Assembly (NCBI GenBank): GCA_012521375.1
Contig: JAAYMO010000234.1
Location: 1-38,070 of the forward strand
Direction of reading: 5' to 3'
Length of the DNA: 38,070 nt
DNA from: Clostridiales bacterium
Lineage (GTDB): Bacteria; Bacillota; Clostridia; Lutisporales; Lutisporaceae
Under the pieces are notes generated by a model, which ran no database searches, was not told the origin of the DNA, and saw only the letters and a program-made list of their open reading frames with translations. Below are positions 1 to 9,887 of the stretch, in pieces. Numbering within the stretch: position 1 is the stretch's first letter; every line of letters starts with the position of its first letter. A program made the translations under genes and the position numbers.

Positions 1-805
1 AATGTGGTACTAACCATTTCTTATCTGTAGAATATCTAGAAAAACCGAAACCTAAATGATCGTATATTCCACCTCTATACATTGATTCAAGGGTCTTAAT
101 AGTCATTTTTAATGCTTTTTCTTCCTTGGTCATCCTATAATATCTCAGTAAAAACATTATGTTATGAGGCATAGGAAACTTAGGAGCGGCTCCTACCCCA
201 CCATATTTTTCGTCAAAATTGTTACTTAGTGATTTATAAGCCTTCTCAATAGTATCTTCATTCATAGTGCTTTTATTTTCCTTGTTTTCTGTTCTAGACA
301 GGACTTCTATTATACTATCTGCTGAGCTTAGTAGTTTATCTCTTTGTTTTTGCCAAATATCATTGATTTTTTCAAGCAACTCTTTTAGTCCTATATGACC
401 ATAACTTGATTTTTTGGGGAAATATGTGCCTACAAAAAAAGGTTCTTTATCTGGTGTCATTATTATGGTTAGAGGCCATCCACCGCTTCCCGTAAGTAGT
501 TGACAAACTTCCATGTATATATGGTCGATATCTGGCCTTTCATCTCTGTCTACCTTTATGGAGACATAGTGCTTATTTAATATTTCAGCAACTTCTTCGT
601 CCTCAAAAGACTCTCTCTCCATTACATGGCACCAGTGACAAGTAGAGTAGCCAATGGATAAAAAAATTGGTTTATCTTCTTTTTTTGCTTTGTCAAAAGC
701 TTCTTTTCTCCAGGGATACCAATCCACTGGATTATAAGCATGTTGGAGTAAATATGGTGACTTCTCATATATCAACCTATTGGATACATTATTCAAGTTA
801 GTCAT
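1..805 (-). CDS. DUF255 thioredoxin-domain protein (YyaL/SSP411 family), partial
   Basis: The frame runs off the left edge, so only the N-terminal 268 residues of a family usually 600-700 residues long are visible. It opens with the family signature ([17 protein letters not shown] near residues 16-32), followed by a thioredoxin-like fold with CHWC at residues 56-59 and the HVMERESF stretch. After this comes [16 protein letters not shown] and GTYFP, all typical of DUF255. The missing part should be the six-hairpin (alpha/alpha)6 glycosidase-like domain. The start is the first ATG of the frame, with AAGGAAGT a few bases upstream. The cellular role of the family is unsettled (redox or sugar-related). 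It is transcribed in the same direction as the radical SAM gene but separated from it by a terminator hairpin. Family assignment is sure; function is not. Confidence 0.9.
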   Translation of the reverse strand, partial: MTNLNNVSNRLIYEKSPYLLQHAYNPVDWYPWRKEAFDKAKKEDKPIFLSIGYSTCHWCHVMERESFEDEEVAEILNKHYVSIKVDRDERPDIDHIYMEVCQLLTGSGGWPLTIIMTPDKEPFFVGTYFPKKSSYGHIGLKELLEKINDIWQKQRDKLLSSADSIIEVLSRTENKENKSTMNEDTIEKAYKSLSNNFDEKYGGVGAAPKFPMPHNIMFLLRYYRMTKEEKALKMTIKTLESMYRGGIYDHLGFGFSRYSTDKKWLVPH

Positions 806-885
806 TTTATCAACTTCCTTCTTAAGTATGATTATTTAGTATGCCCAAAAAATAAAAGGATACTGCTTTAAGATAGTTTAAATAA

Positions 886-924
886 TGAAAAAGTAGAGTG
901 TTAGTCAAATCGGCACTCTACTTT
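886..924 (-). terminator. Rho-independent terminator after the radical SAM gene
   Basis: On the minus strand an 11-bp perfect stem (AAAGTAGAGTG with CACTCTACTTT) encloses a 13-base loop and ends in a run of five T. It lies 14 bases beyond the stop codon of the radical SAM gene and before the DUF255 gene. Confidence 0.85.
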
Positions 925-938
925 AATCGTTAATATTT

Positions 939-1856
939 CTATTCCGCAAGCCTCAATCCCAAACTTTTTGCAAATAAATATGCTTCTTTAAATTCTCTCG
1001 TGCTTAGAGCCTTTGAAATTTCTTCGCATTCAAAGGCTTTATGAGCTGGATGATATTGATCCAACAAATTTACCAGGCAATCGGGTGATAATTCCTCCTT
1101 TATAAACGTCAATATATCTTTTGTATCCTGTATACCTCCAGGTATCACAAGATGTCTAATAATCAAGCCTCGATAGGCTATGCCGTTTTCATCGGTCTTT
1201 AATCCACCCACTTGCCTATCCATTTCCTTTAAAGCTAACTTAACTTTTTCAGGGTAATCCTTTACTTTTGAATACTTCTTCCCGCGCATAGCATTGTAGT
1301 ATTTAAAATCAGGCATATAAATATCTATTACACCATCTAACAACTGTAGAGTTTGCATTTTTTCATAACCGCCACAATTATAGACTAGGGGTAATTTTAA
1401 GCCCTTATGTGCTGCTATATACAGAGCTTCCAAAATATTTGGAACAAAATGAGTAGGAGTAACAAGATTTATATTATGACAATTGTAGCTATTTTGAATT
1501 AAAAGCATGATATTTGCTAGTTCTTCATTGGTAATTACCTTTCCTTCACCGTAAAAGCTTAGTTCCCAATTCTGACAAAAAACACATCTCATGTTACAAT
1601 AACCAAAAAATATAGTTCCAGAACCCCTATTGCCTACCAGAACAGTTTCTTCACCAAAATGGGGTCCATAACTTGAAACCACAATTTTATCACTTGCGCC
1701 ACAAAAACCCAACTTTTCCTTTCTGTTTATGTTGCAAGCACGAGGACATAAATTGCACCCTGCAAGATGTTTCTTGGCTTCCTTTACAATATCTTTCAAT
1801 CTGCCGTTTTCTAAGAGATTTAAATAATTAGGATTTTCGCTTAACTTTACCCTCAT
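939..1856 (-). CDS. Radical SAM protein, PflA/PflX-like (COG1313 type)
   Basis: Predicted radical S-adenosylmethionine iron-sulfur enzyme related to pyruvate-formate-lyase activases. The cluster-binding CxxxCxxC motif is in GYCNMRCVFCQNW, with a second N-terminal cysteine set (CNLCPRAC and GFCG) typical of the COG1313 group. The motifs GPHFGEE, GSGTIFF, NLVTPTHF and YNCGGYE also fit the group. The frame extends upstream to a GTG at 1910, giving 323 residues, but no ribosome binding site precedes that GTG. The ATG at 1856 has AAGGGTG nine bases upstream and leaves about 33 residues before the first cysteines, as in relatives, so I chose it (305 residues). No glycyl-radical enzyme lies next to it, so the substrate is unknown. 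The gene looks monocistronic, with terminators on both sides. Confidence 0.85.
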   Translation of the reverse strand: MRVKLSENPNYLNLLENGRLKDIVKEAKKHLAGCNLCPRACNINRKEKLGFCGASDKIVVSSYGPHFGEETVLVGNRGSGTIFFGYCNMRCVFCQNWELSFYGEGKVITNEELANIMLLIQNSYNCHNINLVTPTHFVPNILEALYIAAHKGLKLPLVYNCGGYEKMQTLQLLDGVIDIYMPDFKYYNAMRGKKYSKVKDYPEKVKLALKEMDRQVGGLKTDENGIAYRGLIIRHLVIPGGIQDTKDILTFIKEELSPDCLVNLLDQYHPAHKAFECEEISKALSTREFKEAYLFAKSLGLRLAE

Positions 1857-2064
1857 CTCAAAAAACACCCTTACCCACCGAACTTCAAATAAAATCCCTG
1901 GCAATCGCACTTAATAAATTCCCAGCAACTTCTATTCTCTATTATGAATATACTCTATAGAACATTATACAATGAAATGTTTAGTGCTACAAAGATGTTT
2001 AATCAATGCTCCTTTCATTAAAAAAAGAGAATCATTATTATACCAAAAAGAAGGAATGAGGGGA

Positions 2065-2129
2065 AAAAGAAAAAAGGAGAAAATTAAAAGTGAAGCTCAT
2101 TATCAAGCTAGTTCCTTTAATTTTTCTCC
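2065..2129 (-). terminator. Rho-independent terminator after the M20 amidohydrolase gene
   Basis: On the minus strand a long hairpin pairs GGAGAAAAATTAAA (2129-2116) with TTTTAATTTTCTCC (2089-2076), with one bulge and further pairing inside. It is followed by a T-rich tract (CTTTTTTCTTTTTC). It sits about 75 bases past the M20 stop and ends the abgT-amidohydrolase transcript. The rest of the 1857-2203 gap holds no gene I can support. Confidence 0.75.
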
Positions 2130-2203
2130 AGCAAAAATGATGTTCTTAATCAATAATTAATCCTATTTTATTCTGGCTTTTATATAAGTTATCAGCACTA
2201 ACT

Positions 2204-3397
2204 TCATTTATCATCATTATTTAAGTAATCTAATGCAGCAGCACACATAGTTTTTATTCCTATGGGTATAGCCCTTTCATCCACTAGAAAATTTGGATTA
2301 TGGATGATACAATTGTCTTTATTGATTTCAGATCTTATGCCTAACCAATAAAATACAGAAGGTACACGTTTAGCAAACTCAGAAAAATCCTCTCCCCCAG
2401 ATGCAGGCCTTTGTGCTATTATTATATTTTCCTTACCCAACACCTTTATGAAGCTGTTTTTTACTTTTTCTGTCATAGCATTATCATTGATAGTGAGAGA
2501 GTAACCGTTAATGTATTGGCATTCGTGTTCGCAGCCAAAAGCATTGCATACATTTGCTACTATATCTTTAATCATATCAGGTATAATAGAAGCCACTTTT
2601 TCATCGAAAAGCCTTACTGTTCCTTCCATGCTCACTGCATCTGCTATTACATTATATCTGTTGCCACCATTTATTTTCCCTATAGATACTACAGCACTAT
2701 CCATAGGATCAATTTTTCTACTTACTATAGTCTGCAATGCTGTTATTACATGAGCCGCAGCAACTATAGCGTCTATGCCTTCATGAGGTTGAGCTCCATG
2801 AGAACTTTTGCCTTTTATGTTGATAAAAATTCTATCGGATTGAGCCATTATTGGTCCAGATTTCAATGCTACCTGCCCTAAGGGCAGATCCCATACATGG
2901 AGCGCAAGTGCCGCATCTACTTTTGGATTCTCCAATACTCCATCTTCTATCATATATCTTGCTCCACCAGTTGGATTGCATTCTTCTGCAGGCTGAAATA
3001 CAAACTTTATATTCCCTTTTATCTCGTCCCTAAGTTCAGACATAACCATTGCTGTACCCAATAATATTGATGTATGAACATCATGGCCACAGGCATGCAT
3101 TTTTCCAGGAACCTTTGATTTAAATTCCAAATCTGTATGTTCATCCAAAGGAAGAGCATCCATGTCTGCTCTGAGGATTATGGTTTTTCCAGGTGTATCA
3201 CCTTTTACAAGTCCTACAACACCTGTACCTCCTATATTTCTTTGAGTTTCAATACCCAGCTTCTCCAATTCTTCTGCAACCTTTGCAGAAGTTCTGAACT
3301 CTTCCATTCCTAATTCTGGGTTTTCATGTATGTCTCTTCTAATAGCTATTACTTTATCAATATTCTTTTCTATTAAAGCATCCAATTTATCAATCAT
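2204..3397 (-). CDS. M20 family amidohydrolase (hippurate hydrolase / N-acyl-amino-acid deacylase type)
   Basis: Zinc-dependent hydrolase that splits N-acyl or N-aminoacyl bonds of small conjugates in the cytoplasm. It has 397 residues, the normal M20D length. Metal-ligand positions are visible: C103 and H105 in MHACGHD, E138/E139 in QPAEE, H167 in ALHVWD, and a late His in CIIHNPNF. The RADMDALP motif before the active site and the dimerisation 'lid' segment (GKSSHGAQPHEG) are also present. The ATG has AGAGGAAGG upstream. It starts 23 bases after the stop of the AbgT-type transporter gene, so the two are almost certainly co-transcribed. This suggests that the transporter imports a conjugate which this enzyme cleaves. 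It is closer to HipO/deacylase types than to AbgB. The exact substrate cannot be read from sequence. Confidence 0.9.
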   Translation of the reverse strand: MIDKLDALIEKNIDKVIAIRRDIHENPELGMEEFRTSAKVAEELEKLGIETQRNIGGTGVVGLVKGDTPGKTIILRADMDALPLDEHTDLEFKSKVPGKMHACGHDVHTSILLGTAMVMSELRDEIKGNIKFVFQPAEECNPTGGARYMIEDGVLENPKVDAALALHVWDLPLGQVALKSGPIMAQSDRIFINIKGKSSHGAQPHEGIDAIVAAAHVITALQTIVSRKIDPMDSAVVSIGKINGGNRYNVIADAVSMEGTVRLFDEKVASIIPDMIKDIVANVCNAFGCEHECQYINGYSLTINDNAMTEKVKNSFIKVLGKENIIIAQRPASGGEDFSEFAKRVPSVFYWLGIRSEINKDNCIIHNPNFLVDERAIPIGIKTMCAAALDYLNNDDK

Positions 3398-3420
3398 AAT
3401 AACCTTCCTCTATCATATAT

Positions 3421-4947
3421 TTATAAGAGCAATCCTCCACCAGGTCCCAAAGGCAATCCTGCAATATACCATATGACTCCATAAACTGTCCATGCTATCA
3501 ACATTATCATGCTGTATGGAATCATAAGTGATAAAAGTGTTCCTACGCCTGCTTTTTCATCATAATCATTTAAAAATCCTAGAATTATTGGGAAATAAGG
3601 GAATAGAGGAGAGATAATATTAGTTGCTGAATCCCCTATTCTATATAACATCTGCGTCAAAGCAGGATGATAACCAAGAAGATAAAACATGGGAACAAAT
3701 ATAGGTGCAAGTAATGCCCATTTAGCAGAACCACTTCCAATGAAAAGATTTATAAATGTAGTAAATATTATAAAAGAAACAAATAGAGGTATTCCTGTGA
3801 ATCCGGCTGCTTTCAGGGTATCTGCTCCTTTCACAGCCAGAATAAGTCCAAGGTTGCTCCAATTGAAGTACGATATAAACTGACCTATGATAAATGCCAA
3901 CACTATAAAGGGAGCCATATCCTTAATAGCTAAACTCATATATTTTGGTATATCTCCACTTGTTTTTATTTTTCCCATTGCCTTACCATAAGGAATAGCT
4001 GCTACAAGGAACAATATAAGCAATATAGGTATAATGCCTGACATCAATGTTGAACCACTAATAAGTGAACCAGTGTTTGGATTCCTTAGAAAACTATTTT
4101 TTGGTGCTGCAAGAATTACTAAAATTGCAAGATAGATTAATACAGCTATTCCGGACTTCTTCAATGCTTTATTTTCTTCTGGTGTTAGCTGTTGTTCTCC
4201 TATTTGTTTTTTACCTGTATACTTGCCTAACCTTGGTTCAATCATTTTTTCTGTTATCCACGTAATAATAATGGCTAGTATAATAGTGGAGGAGGCCATA
4301 AAGTACCAGTTAGCAGTTACAGGAATTTCAATGCCATTTACAATTTTTGATGCCTCATTTGTTATTCCTGCAAGCAAACCATCCGTACCTGCTATTAAAA
4401 GGTTGGCACTAAATCCTGCAGTAGTTGCTGCATAACCTAAGGCTATACCTGCTAAAGGGTTTCTCCCTAAAGACAGGAATATCATAGCTGCAATAGCTGG
4501 AACTATAATTATAGCAGCATCTGAGGCTAGATTTCCGCATATACCTATTACAGCTATTATGAATGTAACTATTTTAGGTGGTGCTCCTAATATTGTCTTT
4601 TTCATAAAGGCTGACATAAATCCTATTCTTTCAGCAAGCCCTATGCCTAAGGCCATTGTCAAAACTAATCCTAAAGGCGCAAACCCAGTGAAGTTTTTTA
4701 TAACATTGGTCAATGCAAAGGTAATTCCTTCTGCTGACAGCAGATTTTTTGCAACAACTTCATCTCCAGTGGAAGGATTGATTGCTTTTACTCCGGTCAT
4801 TGAGCATATAAGCGATATGATCCAGAGAATAACAATTAGCCAGAGAAATAAAATAAATGGATGAGGTATTTTATTTCCTACCCTTTCGACCCAACCTAAG
4901 AAGCCACCAGTTTTTTGTTTTGGTTCAAGATTTGTGTTAGTTTGCAT
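3421..4947 (-). CDS. abgT: AbgT family transporter (p-aminobenzoyl-glutamate type)
   Basis: Integral membrane protein of 508 residues, the usual AbgT length, with about 11-12 hydrophobic segments. Hallmarks include the N-terminal GWVERVGNKIPHPFILF, GICGNLASDAAIIIVPAIAA, ATTAGFSANLLIAGTDGLL and the late FIGSGSAKWALLAPIFVPM and GDSATNIISPLFPYFP segments. Known members import p-aminobenzoyl-glutamate (E. coli AbgT) or export antifolates (YdaH/MtrF). With one amidohydrolase directly downstream and an AbgA-like hydrolase divergently upstream, an import role for amino-acid conjugates is the better inference. GGAGG precedes the ATG by eight bases. The symbol denotes the family rather than proven substrate identity. 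Confidence 0.92.
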   Translation of the reverse strand: MQTNTNLEPKQKTGGFLGWVERVGNKIPHPFILFLWLIVILWIISLICSMTGVKAINPSTGDEVVAKNLLSAEGITFALTNVIKNFTGFAPLGLVLTMALGIGLAERIGFMSAFMKKTILGAPPKIVTFIIAVIGICGNLASDAAIIIVPAIAAMIFLSLGRNPLAGIALGYAATTAGFSANLLIAGTDGLLAGITNEASKIVNGIEIPVTANWYFMASSTIILAIIITWITEKMIEPRLGKYTGKKQIGEQQLTPEENKALKKSGIAVLIYLAILVILAAPKNSFLRNPNTGSLISGSTLMSGIIPILLILFLVAAIPYGKAMGKIKTSGDIPKYMSLAIKDMAPFIVLAFIIGQFISYFNWSNLGLILAVKGADTLKAAGFTGIPLFVSFIIFTTFINLFIGSGSAKWALLAPIFVPMFYLLGYHPALTQMLYRIGDSATNIISPLFPYFPIILGFLNDYDEKAGVGTLLSLMIPYSMIMLIAWTVYGVIWYIAGLPLGPGGGLLL

Positions 4948-5200
4948 TATTATATCCTCCTTTATTATATTTTGAGTATATTAATATGTCATAACCTTAA
5001 TGAGAATGCTAAACGAAATCCCAAGGCAGGATATACAAAATATTATTTTCTATTTATTTCTACATTTCTATATTCTATAAAAGTTGTTTTTTCCCTTCTT
5101 ATTTTTCATAATTATATGTTTTTTCAATATATTTTGTATATCTTATATATTTAATAATTTTTTTAAATTCAGTATATAATGGTGTTTTTTATGTTAGCTA

Positions 5201-5209
5201 TGTTATAAT
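5201..5209 (+). promoter_or_regulatory. Extended -10 promoter for the AbgA-like gene
   Basis: The element TGTTATAAT matches the extended -10 form TGnTATAAT exactly and lies 54 bases before the ATG at 5264. No clear -35 box is present, which is usual for extended -10 promoters. It is the only strong element I see for this gene in the AT-rich divergent gap 4948-5263, which otherwise holds no gene. Confidence 0.5.
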
Positions 5210-5263
5210 TATGTATATGCATTATTTTTTAATTTAGATTAAAATTATATATGGAGGTTATAA

Positions 5264-6520
5264 ATGGTTAATACTGATCAAAAGCTTATCAATTTAAGAA
5301 GAGAGTTTCATAGATGTGCTGAAACAGGATGGCTTGAATTCGAAACTACAATAAAAATAATCAAATATTTAAAGTCCTTTGGCTATAAAGTAAAATATGG
5401 TAAGGAAATCCATGGTGATCGAATGGGACTTCCTGACAGTGATGCCATCAAGAAGCATAAGGAAACTATATCAATAGATACAGATTTTGATGTATCTGAG
5501 ATATTGGATGGCTATACAGGAGCAGTTGGCATTTTGGATACACATAAAGATGGACCTGTCATAGCTCTACGGTTTGATATTGATGCAAATGGCATTGAAG
5601 AAAGCAATGATAAAGAACACAGGCCGACTATGGAAGGCTTCGCATCAAAAAAACCAAATGCTATGCATGCATGCGGTCATGATGGTCATATAGCTATAGG
5701 ACTTACTGTTGCTGAGCAACTAGCCATGGATAAACACCATCTGTCGGGAAAATACATACTAATTTTTCAGCCTGCGGAGGAAGGTGTAAGAGGCGCAAAA
5801 AGCATAGTCGAATCAGGAATATTAAAAGATGTAGATTATTTAATCTCTGGACATATAGGATTAGGTGCTGAGGAAAATGAAATCGTATGTGGTACTATAG
5901 GATTTTTAGCTACTTCCAAGTTGGACATATATTTTGAAGGAAAACCTGCTCATGCAGGAGCCAATCCAGAAATGGGCAAAAATGCGCTACTTGCAGCTTC
6001 CAACTGTGCCTTGAATCTCCATACCCTAACTCAATTTGGAAGAGGAATGAGTAGACTTAATGTGGGAATACTCAAAGCAGGAACAGCAAGAAATATAGTT
6101 CCACATAAAGCATTTATGGAAATAGAAACAAGAGGAGAAAATGGAGATGTCAATAGTCTCCTTCTCCAAAAGGTGTATCAGGTCATAGAAGGCAGTGCCA
6201 GGTCCTTTGATGTGAAGTACAGAATTGTTGAAGCAGGGGGAGCGCCGGCTTATAATAATCTTGATAAAAGTTTTATAGATGGATTGGTAGAAGTTTTAAA
6301 GAAAAAAAACATGAAGATTACAACAGGAAAATCATTGGGTGCCTCTGAAGATATTACTTATATGATGAATGAAGTAGAAAGAAACGGGGGCAAATCTGTA
6401 TACCTCATGTTCGGTACCAAATTGACTGCCCCCCATCATAATAATAGATTTGACTTTGATGAGAGTGTGCTAAACCTAGCATATGAGGCTTATTTAGAAA
6501 TCATAAGGAGTCTTCTGTAG
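5264..6520 (+). CDS. abgA: M20 peptidase, AbgA-like (p-aminobenzoyl-glutamate hydrolase subunit A type)
   Basis: Cytoplasmic zinc hydrolase of 418 residues, close to the length of E. coli AbgA. Beyond the M20 core (C137 and H139 in MHACGHDGH, E172/E173 in QPAEEG), it carries AbgA-specific stretches. These are RREFHRCAETGWLEF at the N-terminus, the insertion DRMGLPD before GYTGAVGILDT, HRPTMEGFAS, and FGTKLTAPHHNNRFDFDE at the C-terminus. GGAGG precedes the ATG. It is transcribed away from abgT and the second amidohydrolase. E. coli AbgA works with AbgB, but no AbgB-like partner of normal length is here. The enzyme may act alone or with the 397-residue M20 protein. The AbgA family call is strong; the natural substrate is inferred. 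Confidence 0.9.
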   Translation: MVNTDQKLINLRREFHRCAETGWLEFETTIKIIKYLKSFGYKVKYGKEIHGDRMGLPDSDAIKKHKETISIDTDFDVSEILDGYTGAVGILDTHKDGPVIALRFDIDANGIEESNDKEHRPTMEGFASKKPNAMHACGHDGHIAIGLTVAEQLAMDKHHLSGKYILIFQPAEEGVRGAKSIVESGILKDVDYLISGHIGLGAEENEIVCGTIGFLATSKLDIYFEGKPAHAGANPEMGKNALLAASNCALNLHTLTQFGRGMSRLNVGILKAGTARNIVPHKAFMEIETRGENGDVNSLLLQKVYQVIEGSARSFDVKYRIVEAGGAPAYNNLDKSFIDGLVEVLKKKNMKITTGKSLGASEDITYMMNEVERNGGKSVYLMFGTKLTAPHHNNRFDFDESVLNLAYEAYLEIIRSLL

Positions 6521-6567
6521 TCAATTAATGATATATTGCTCATTAGTTATGTGAATAATCTTGACCT

Positions 6568-7941
6568 TTATTTCACTGGTCTTAATTTTGCAGTAAAATG
6601 TCTTAATACCTTTGGTTCATATTCTATTTCAACACCTTTTATCTCAGAAGCTTTATCCAATAGTGCTATCAGTGAATCGGCAATATAATCCATATGGCTG
6701 TTGGTGTATACTCTTCTTGGTATAGTAAGCCTCATAAGCTCCATATCTGCTTCCCTCTGCTCTCCTGTTTCAGGATCTCTTCCTAACAAGAAGGAACCTA
6801 TTTCTACAGCTCTGATTCCGCTTTCTATATATAAAGCGTTTGCCAGTGCCTGAGCTGGGAACTGATAATATGGAATATGAGGTAAAAATTTCTTAGCATC
6901 AACGAATATGGCATGGCCTCCAGGAGGTGTCTGTATAGGTACGCCTCCTTCTATAAGCCTATTACCCAGATATTCTATCTGAGCTATTCTGTATTCTAAG
7001 TATGCTTCATCTATCCCTTCATATAATCCTACTGCTAAAGCTTCAATATCTCTACCTGCCAAACCTCCATAGGTTGGAAATCCTTCATAGGGAACAACTA
7101 TTGATCTTGTGCTTTGATAAAGTTCTTCATCATCCTTTATTCCTACAAGTCCACCCATATTTACTATAGCATCTTTCTTAGCGCTCATAGTAAAACCTTC
7201 TGCATAAGAGAACATTTCTCTCACTATCTCTTTTATAGATTTGTCCTTATAGCCTTCTTCCCTTGTCTTTATGAAATAAGCATTTTCTGCAAATCTAGCA
7301 GCATCTATGAATACTCTTATACCATATTTTTTGCATATCTCACTGACTGCTCTCATGTTAGCCATGGATACAGGCTGACCTCCAGCACTGTTACATGTAA
7401 TAGTCATGATGAGGAAGGCAATATTTTCTACTCCTCTGGTTTTGATGTAGTCTTCCAATTTTTCTAAGTCAAAATCACCTTTAAAAGGATGTGGTGTAGT
7501 TGTATCGAATGCCCTCTCGTGTACCAGATTCACTGCATGGCCTCCAGCCAGTTCTATATGTGCCATAGTGGTATCAAAATGCATGTTGCCTAATACATCC
7601 TGTCCTTTTTTTATCATTTGAGGAAATAATATTTGCTCTGCACCCCTCCCTTGATGAGCAGGTATTATATATTTGTAACCGAATATGTCCTGGGCCGCTG
7701 CTTCTAATTTGTAAAAGCTTCTGCTGCCTGCATAGGATTCATCCCCCATCATCATTCCAGCCCATTGTCTATCACTCATGGCTCCAGTGCCGCTGTCAGT
7801 CAACAAATCTATAAAAATATCGTCGGATCTTAATGAAAATGGGTTATAACCTGCCCTCTCTAATGCCTTAATTCTTTCTTCCCTTGGAATAAGCCTTATA
7901 GGTTCTACCATCTTAATTTTAAAAGGTTCCGGTTTTCTCAT
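6568..7941 (-). CDS. tnaA: Tryptophanase (L-tryptophan indole-lyase)
   Basis: PLP-dependent beta-eliminating lyase that splits tryptophan into indole, pyruvate and ammonia. Length is 457 residues. Family motifs include [23 protein letters not shown] and MSAKKDAIV with the PLP lysine (255/256). The sister enzyme tyrosine phenol-lyase differs at a few positions, and here they read as tryptophanase. Asp123 stands in HFDTT, where tyrosine phenol-lyase has Thr. [13 protein letters not shown] replaces the MERG segment carrying the phenol-lyase arginine, and the C-terminus is [12 protein letters not shown]. The frame extends to an ATG at 7968, but AGAAGGAGGT lies inside that extension, seven bases before the ATG at 7941, so I start there. 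No tnaB-like permease or recognisable tnaC leader is adjacent. Confidence 0.9.
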   Translation of the reverse strand: MRKPEPFKIKMVEPIRLIPREERIKALERAGYNPFSLRSDDIFIDLLTDSGTGAMSDRQWAGMMMGDESYAGSRSFYKLEAAAQDIFGYKYIIPAHQGRGAEQILFPQMIKKGQDVLGNMHFDTTMAHIELAGGHAVNLVHERAFDTTTPHPFKGDFDLEKLEDYIKTRGVENIAFLIMTITCNSAGGQPVSMANMRAVSEICKKYGIRVFIDAARFAENAYFIKTREEGYKDKSIKEIVREMFSYAEGFTMSAKKDAIVNMGGLVGIKDDEELYQSTRSIVVPYEGFPTYGGLAGRDIEALAVGLYEGIDEAYLEYRIAQIEYLGNRLIEGGVPIQTPPGGHAIFVDAKKFLPHIPYYQFPAQALANALYIESGIRAVEIGSFLLGRDPETGEQREADMELMRLTIPRRVYTNSHMDYIADSLIALLDKASEIKGVEIEYEPKVLRHFTAKLRPVK

Positions 7942-7970
7942 TTTCTTACCTCCTTCTAAAATACTCATTT

Positions 7971-7976
7971 ATTATA
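7971..7976 (-). promoter_or_regulatory. Candidate -10 box for tryptophanase
   Basis: TATAAT on the minus strand lies about 30 bases before the start at 7941, leaving room for the ribosome binding site. The -35 region is poor, so an activator may be needed, or the true promoter lies further up toward 8070. Only the -10 is well matched. Confidence 0.3.
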
Positions 7977-8119
7977 CATGCAAAGAGTATGCCAGAATAT
8001 AAGAACTTTCTATAGGCTGAAAAGAGTTAAATCAATAAGTCCAAGATAGATCTGAAAGTCAATTTCTATAAAATGTTTAAAAAATTGTAACATTATAATA
8101 CATATAAAATTTTGTTGTG

Positions 8120-8168
8120 TAATAAAATGACACATGATATCTAAAATTTTCCTAATCATGTGTCATTT
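8120..8168 (-). terminator. Rho-independent terminator after the chemotaxis receptor gene
   Basis: A perfect 13-bp stem (AAATGACACATGA with TCATGTGTCATTT) closes an 18-base AT-rich loop and is followed by a short T run on the minus strand. It begins 13 bases past the receptor stop codon and isolates the gene from tryptophanase downstream. Confidence 0.85.
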
Positions 8169-8180
8169 ATAAACAACTAC

Positions 8181-9887
8181 CTATATTTTAAATCTACTTA
8201 TTAATTCTTTAAGCTTCAAAGCCATTTCTTGCTGTTCTTTTGCAGATTTTACTAGTTGTTCTACTGCTTCAACACTCTCACTTACAGTGCTATATATTTC
8301 CTCAGTACTTGCTGCTGATTCCTGAGCAATAGCCGATACATTTTGTATAGAACCACTAACTTGTTCAATAGATTCATTCATAGTTTTAACAGCAGATAGT
8401 ATCTCATCAGCCATTTTATTTATGAATTCGGCATCTTTACTGTATTGTTCTCCTGTACTCATCAAAAGTTGGTAGCTTGGTTGCATTTCATTGGATATGA
8501 AACCAAGAACTTCATTTGCACCCATTGATAGATTTTCGAAAGCCTTTTCAACTTTGTCTACCACATTATGTATATTATTTACAGCTTCACTTGATTGTTC
8601 AGCAAGTTTTCTTACTTCATCAGCAACTACAGCAAAGCCTTTACCTGATTCTCCTACCCTTGCAGCTTCTATAGCTGCATTTAAAGCCAGCAAATTAGTC
8701 TGAGATGCAATATTACCTATAGAATCAGCCATAACTTTAACTTCATCAACTACCTGTCCTTGTTCCATAGCTTTTCTTATGATTTCATATTTTTCTTTAT
8801 AAATTGTATTGCCTCTTTCTATAGCCTTAGTTGATTGATTTTTGATTGCAATTGCCCTTTCATGAATTTCTTTTGAAGAGTTTTTAGCCTCTTCCGCCTT
8901 AGTCTCAAGTTGAATTGCAGCACTTGAGATTTCTTCTGTAAAAGCATTAACTTCTTCAGTGGTTGCGCTTAATTCTTCTGCACCACCTGTTATTTCTTCC
9001 ACTGATTGGTTTATGCCCTTCATCCTCATAGATACTTCATCAATAGTAACTTCGACTTTTTTTGTTTCCTTTGAAACTAATTCTGTGGTATCATTAACTT
9101 CTGAAATTAGACTTCTGAGATTGGAAATCATTTTATTAAAGGCAATACCAATTTTTCCTACTTCATCTTTGCTCTTTATCTGCAATTGTGAAGTCAAATC
9201 ACCTTCGTTATTGGAAAGCTCTGTCATCTTGTTTGATATTTCAGTAAGTCGGGAGATTTTTTTGTGTAGAATGATAAAAGTGAAAAGTACGAATACCACG
9301 AGTAGTGATGCAGTTATTACAATTATCTTAAATAGAAAGTCGGTTTGAATCATTATCTCTGAAGTGTAGGCTTTAGCTTCTTCTTTTATTTTCTCTTCAA
9401 ATAACTCTAGATATTCCATCATTTTACTCTTACTTGCTTCATAACCTGAATTGGTTATCAGAAATTCAGCCTCATCCATATCTTTATTTTCATATGCCTC
9501 AAGAGCTTTCATTTCAGCCTTAGTAAGGTTTTTAGAAACAGAAATGGCATTTTCTAAATAATTCATGCTTTCTTTGGAGACATTTAATTCTCTGATCCTG
9601 TTTAATATTCTTTCTTCAGTTTTAGTTTCGTTTACCTCTTTTATATAGTTTTGATAGCTTACTTCCAAGCCAAACTGAACATAGGCTTTAACTTGCTCTG
9701 TCTTATATTCTGTAACTGCTATCAGTTCAGAGGCCAAATCTCTCATTTCTTCTTGCCTGCTTACAGCATTCCTTTCTTCCTCAATGCCTGTATTAAAATA
9801 GTAAATGCTGGTGCCCGTTAATAAAGCTAAAATAACATATATTAATCCTGTTACCTTTAATAATCTTGAGATATTCAGAATAAGCAC
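8181..9887 (-). CDS. Methyl-accepting chemotaxis protein
   Basis: Membrane chemoreceptor that signals to CheA/CheW. The order is: short N-terminus, TM1 (about residues 11-31), extracellular four-helix-bundle sensor rich in charged helices, TM2 (about 185-210), HAMP linker ([21 protein letters not shown]), then the cytoplasmic coiled coil. The coil's hairpin tip is [19 protein letters not shown], followed by [18 protein letters not shown]. The start is unusual. The longest frame begins at a GTG (9885-9887), but that GTG is part of the Shine-Dalgarno sequence AGGAGGTG itself. The next in-frame ATG lies after TM1. Initiation is therefore more likely at the ATT (9881) or CTG (9878), which sit 5 and 8 bases past AGGAGG. 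No flagellar genes are in the window. The ligand cannot be predicted. Confidence 0.93.
   Translation of the reverse strand: MLILNISRLLKVTGLIYVILALLTGTSIYYFNTGIEEERNAVSRQEEMRDLASELIAVTEYKTEQVKAYVQFGLEVSYQNYIKEVNETKTEERILNRIRELNVSKESMNYLENAISVSKNLTKAEMKALEAYENKDMDEAEFLITNSGYEASKSKMMEYLELFEEKIKEEAKAYTSEIMIQTDFLFKIIVITASLLVVFVLFTFIILHKKISRLTEISNKMTELSNNEGDLTSQLQIKSKDEVGKIGIAFNKMISNLRSLISEVNDTTELVSKETKKVEVTIDEVSMRMKGINQSVEEITGGAEELSATTEEVNAFTEEISSAAIQLETKAEEAKNSSKEIHERAIAIKNQSTKAIERGNTIYKEKYEIIRKAMEQGQVVDEVKVMADSIGNIASQTNLLALNAAIEAARVGESGKGFAVVADEVRKLAEQSSEAVNNIHNVVDKVEKAFENLSMGANEVLGFISNEMQPSYQLLMSTGEQYSKDAEFINKMADEILSAVKTMNESIEQVSGSIQNVSAIAQESAASTEEIYSTVSESVEAVEQLVKSAKEQQEMALKLKELISRFKI

Noticed and set aside
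1972-2160. Open frame of 62 codons on the plus strand
   Set aside because: No ribosome binding site, a low-complexity Lys/Arg-rich protein, and it lies over the minus-strand terminator hairpin at 2065-2129, which explains the sequence better.
4964-4992. Promoter-like ATGACA and TATAAT boxes, 17 bases apart, before abgT on the minus strand
   Set aside because: The predicted transcription start would fall within the GGAGG ribosome binding site (4956-4960), so a transcript from here would lack it. Probably chance in AT-rich DNA.
6568-7941. Tyrosine phenol-lyase as the name for the beta-eliminating lyase
   Set aside because: The arginine-bearing MERG segment and the Thr in the xFTTT motif that mark phenol-lyases are replaced by AVEIG and HFDTT, as in tryptophanase.
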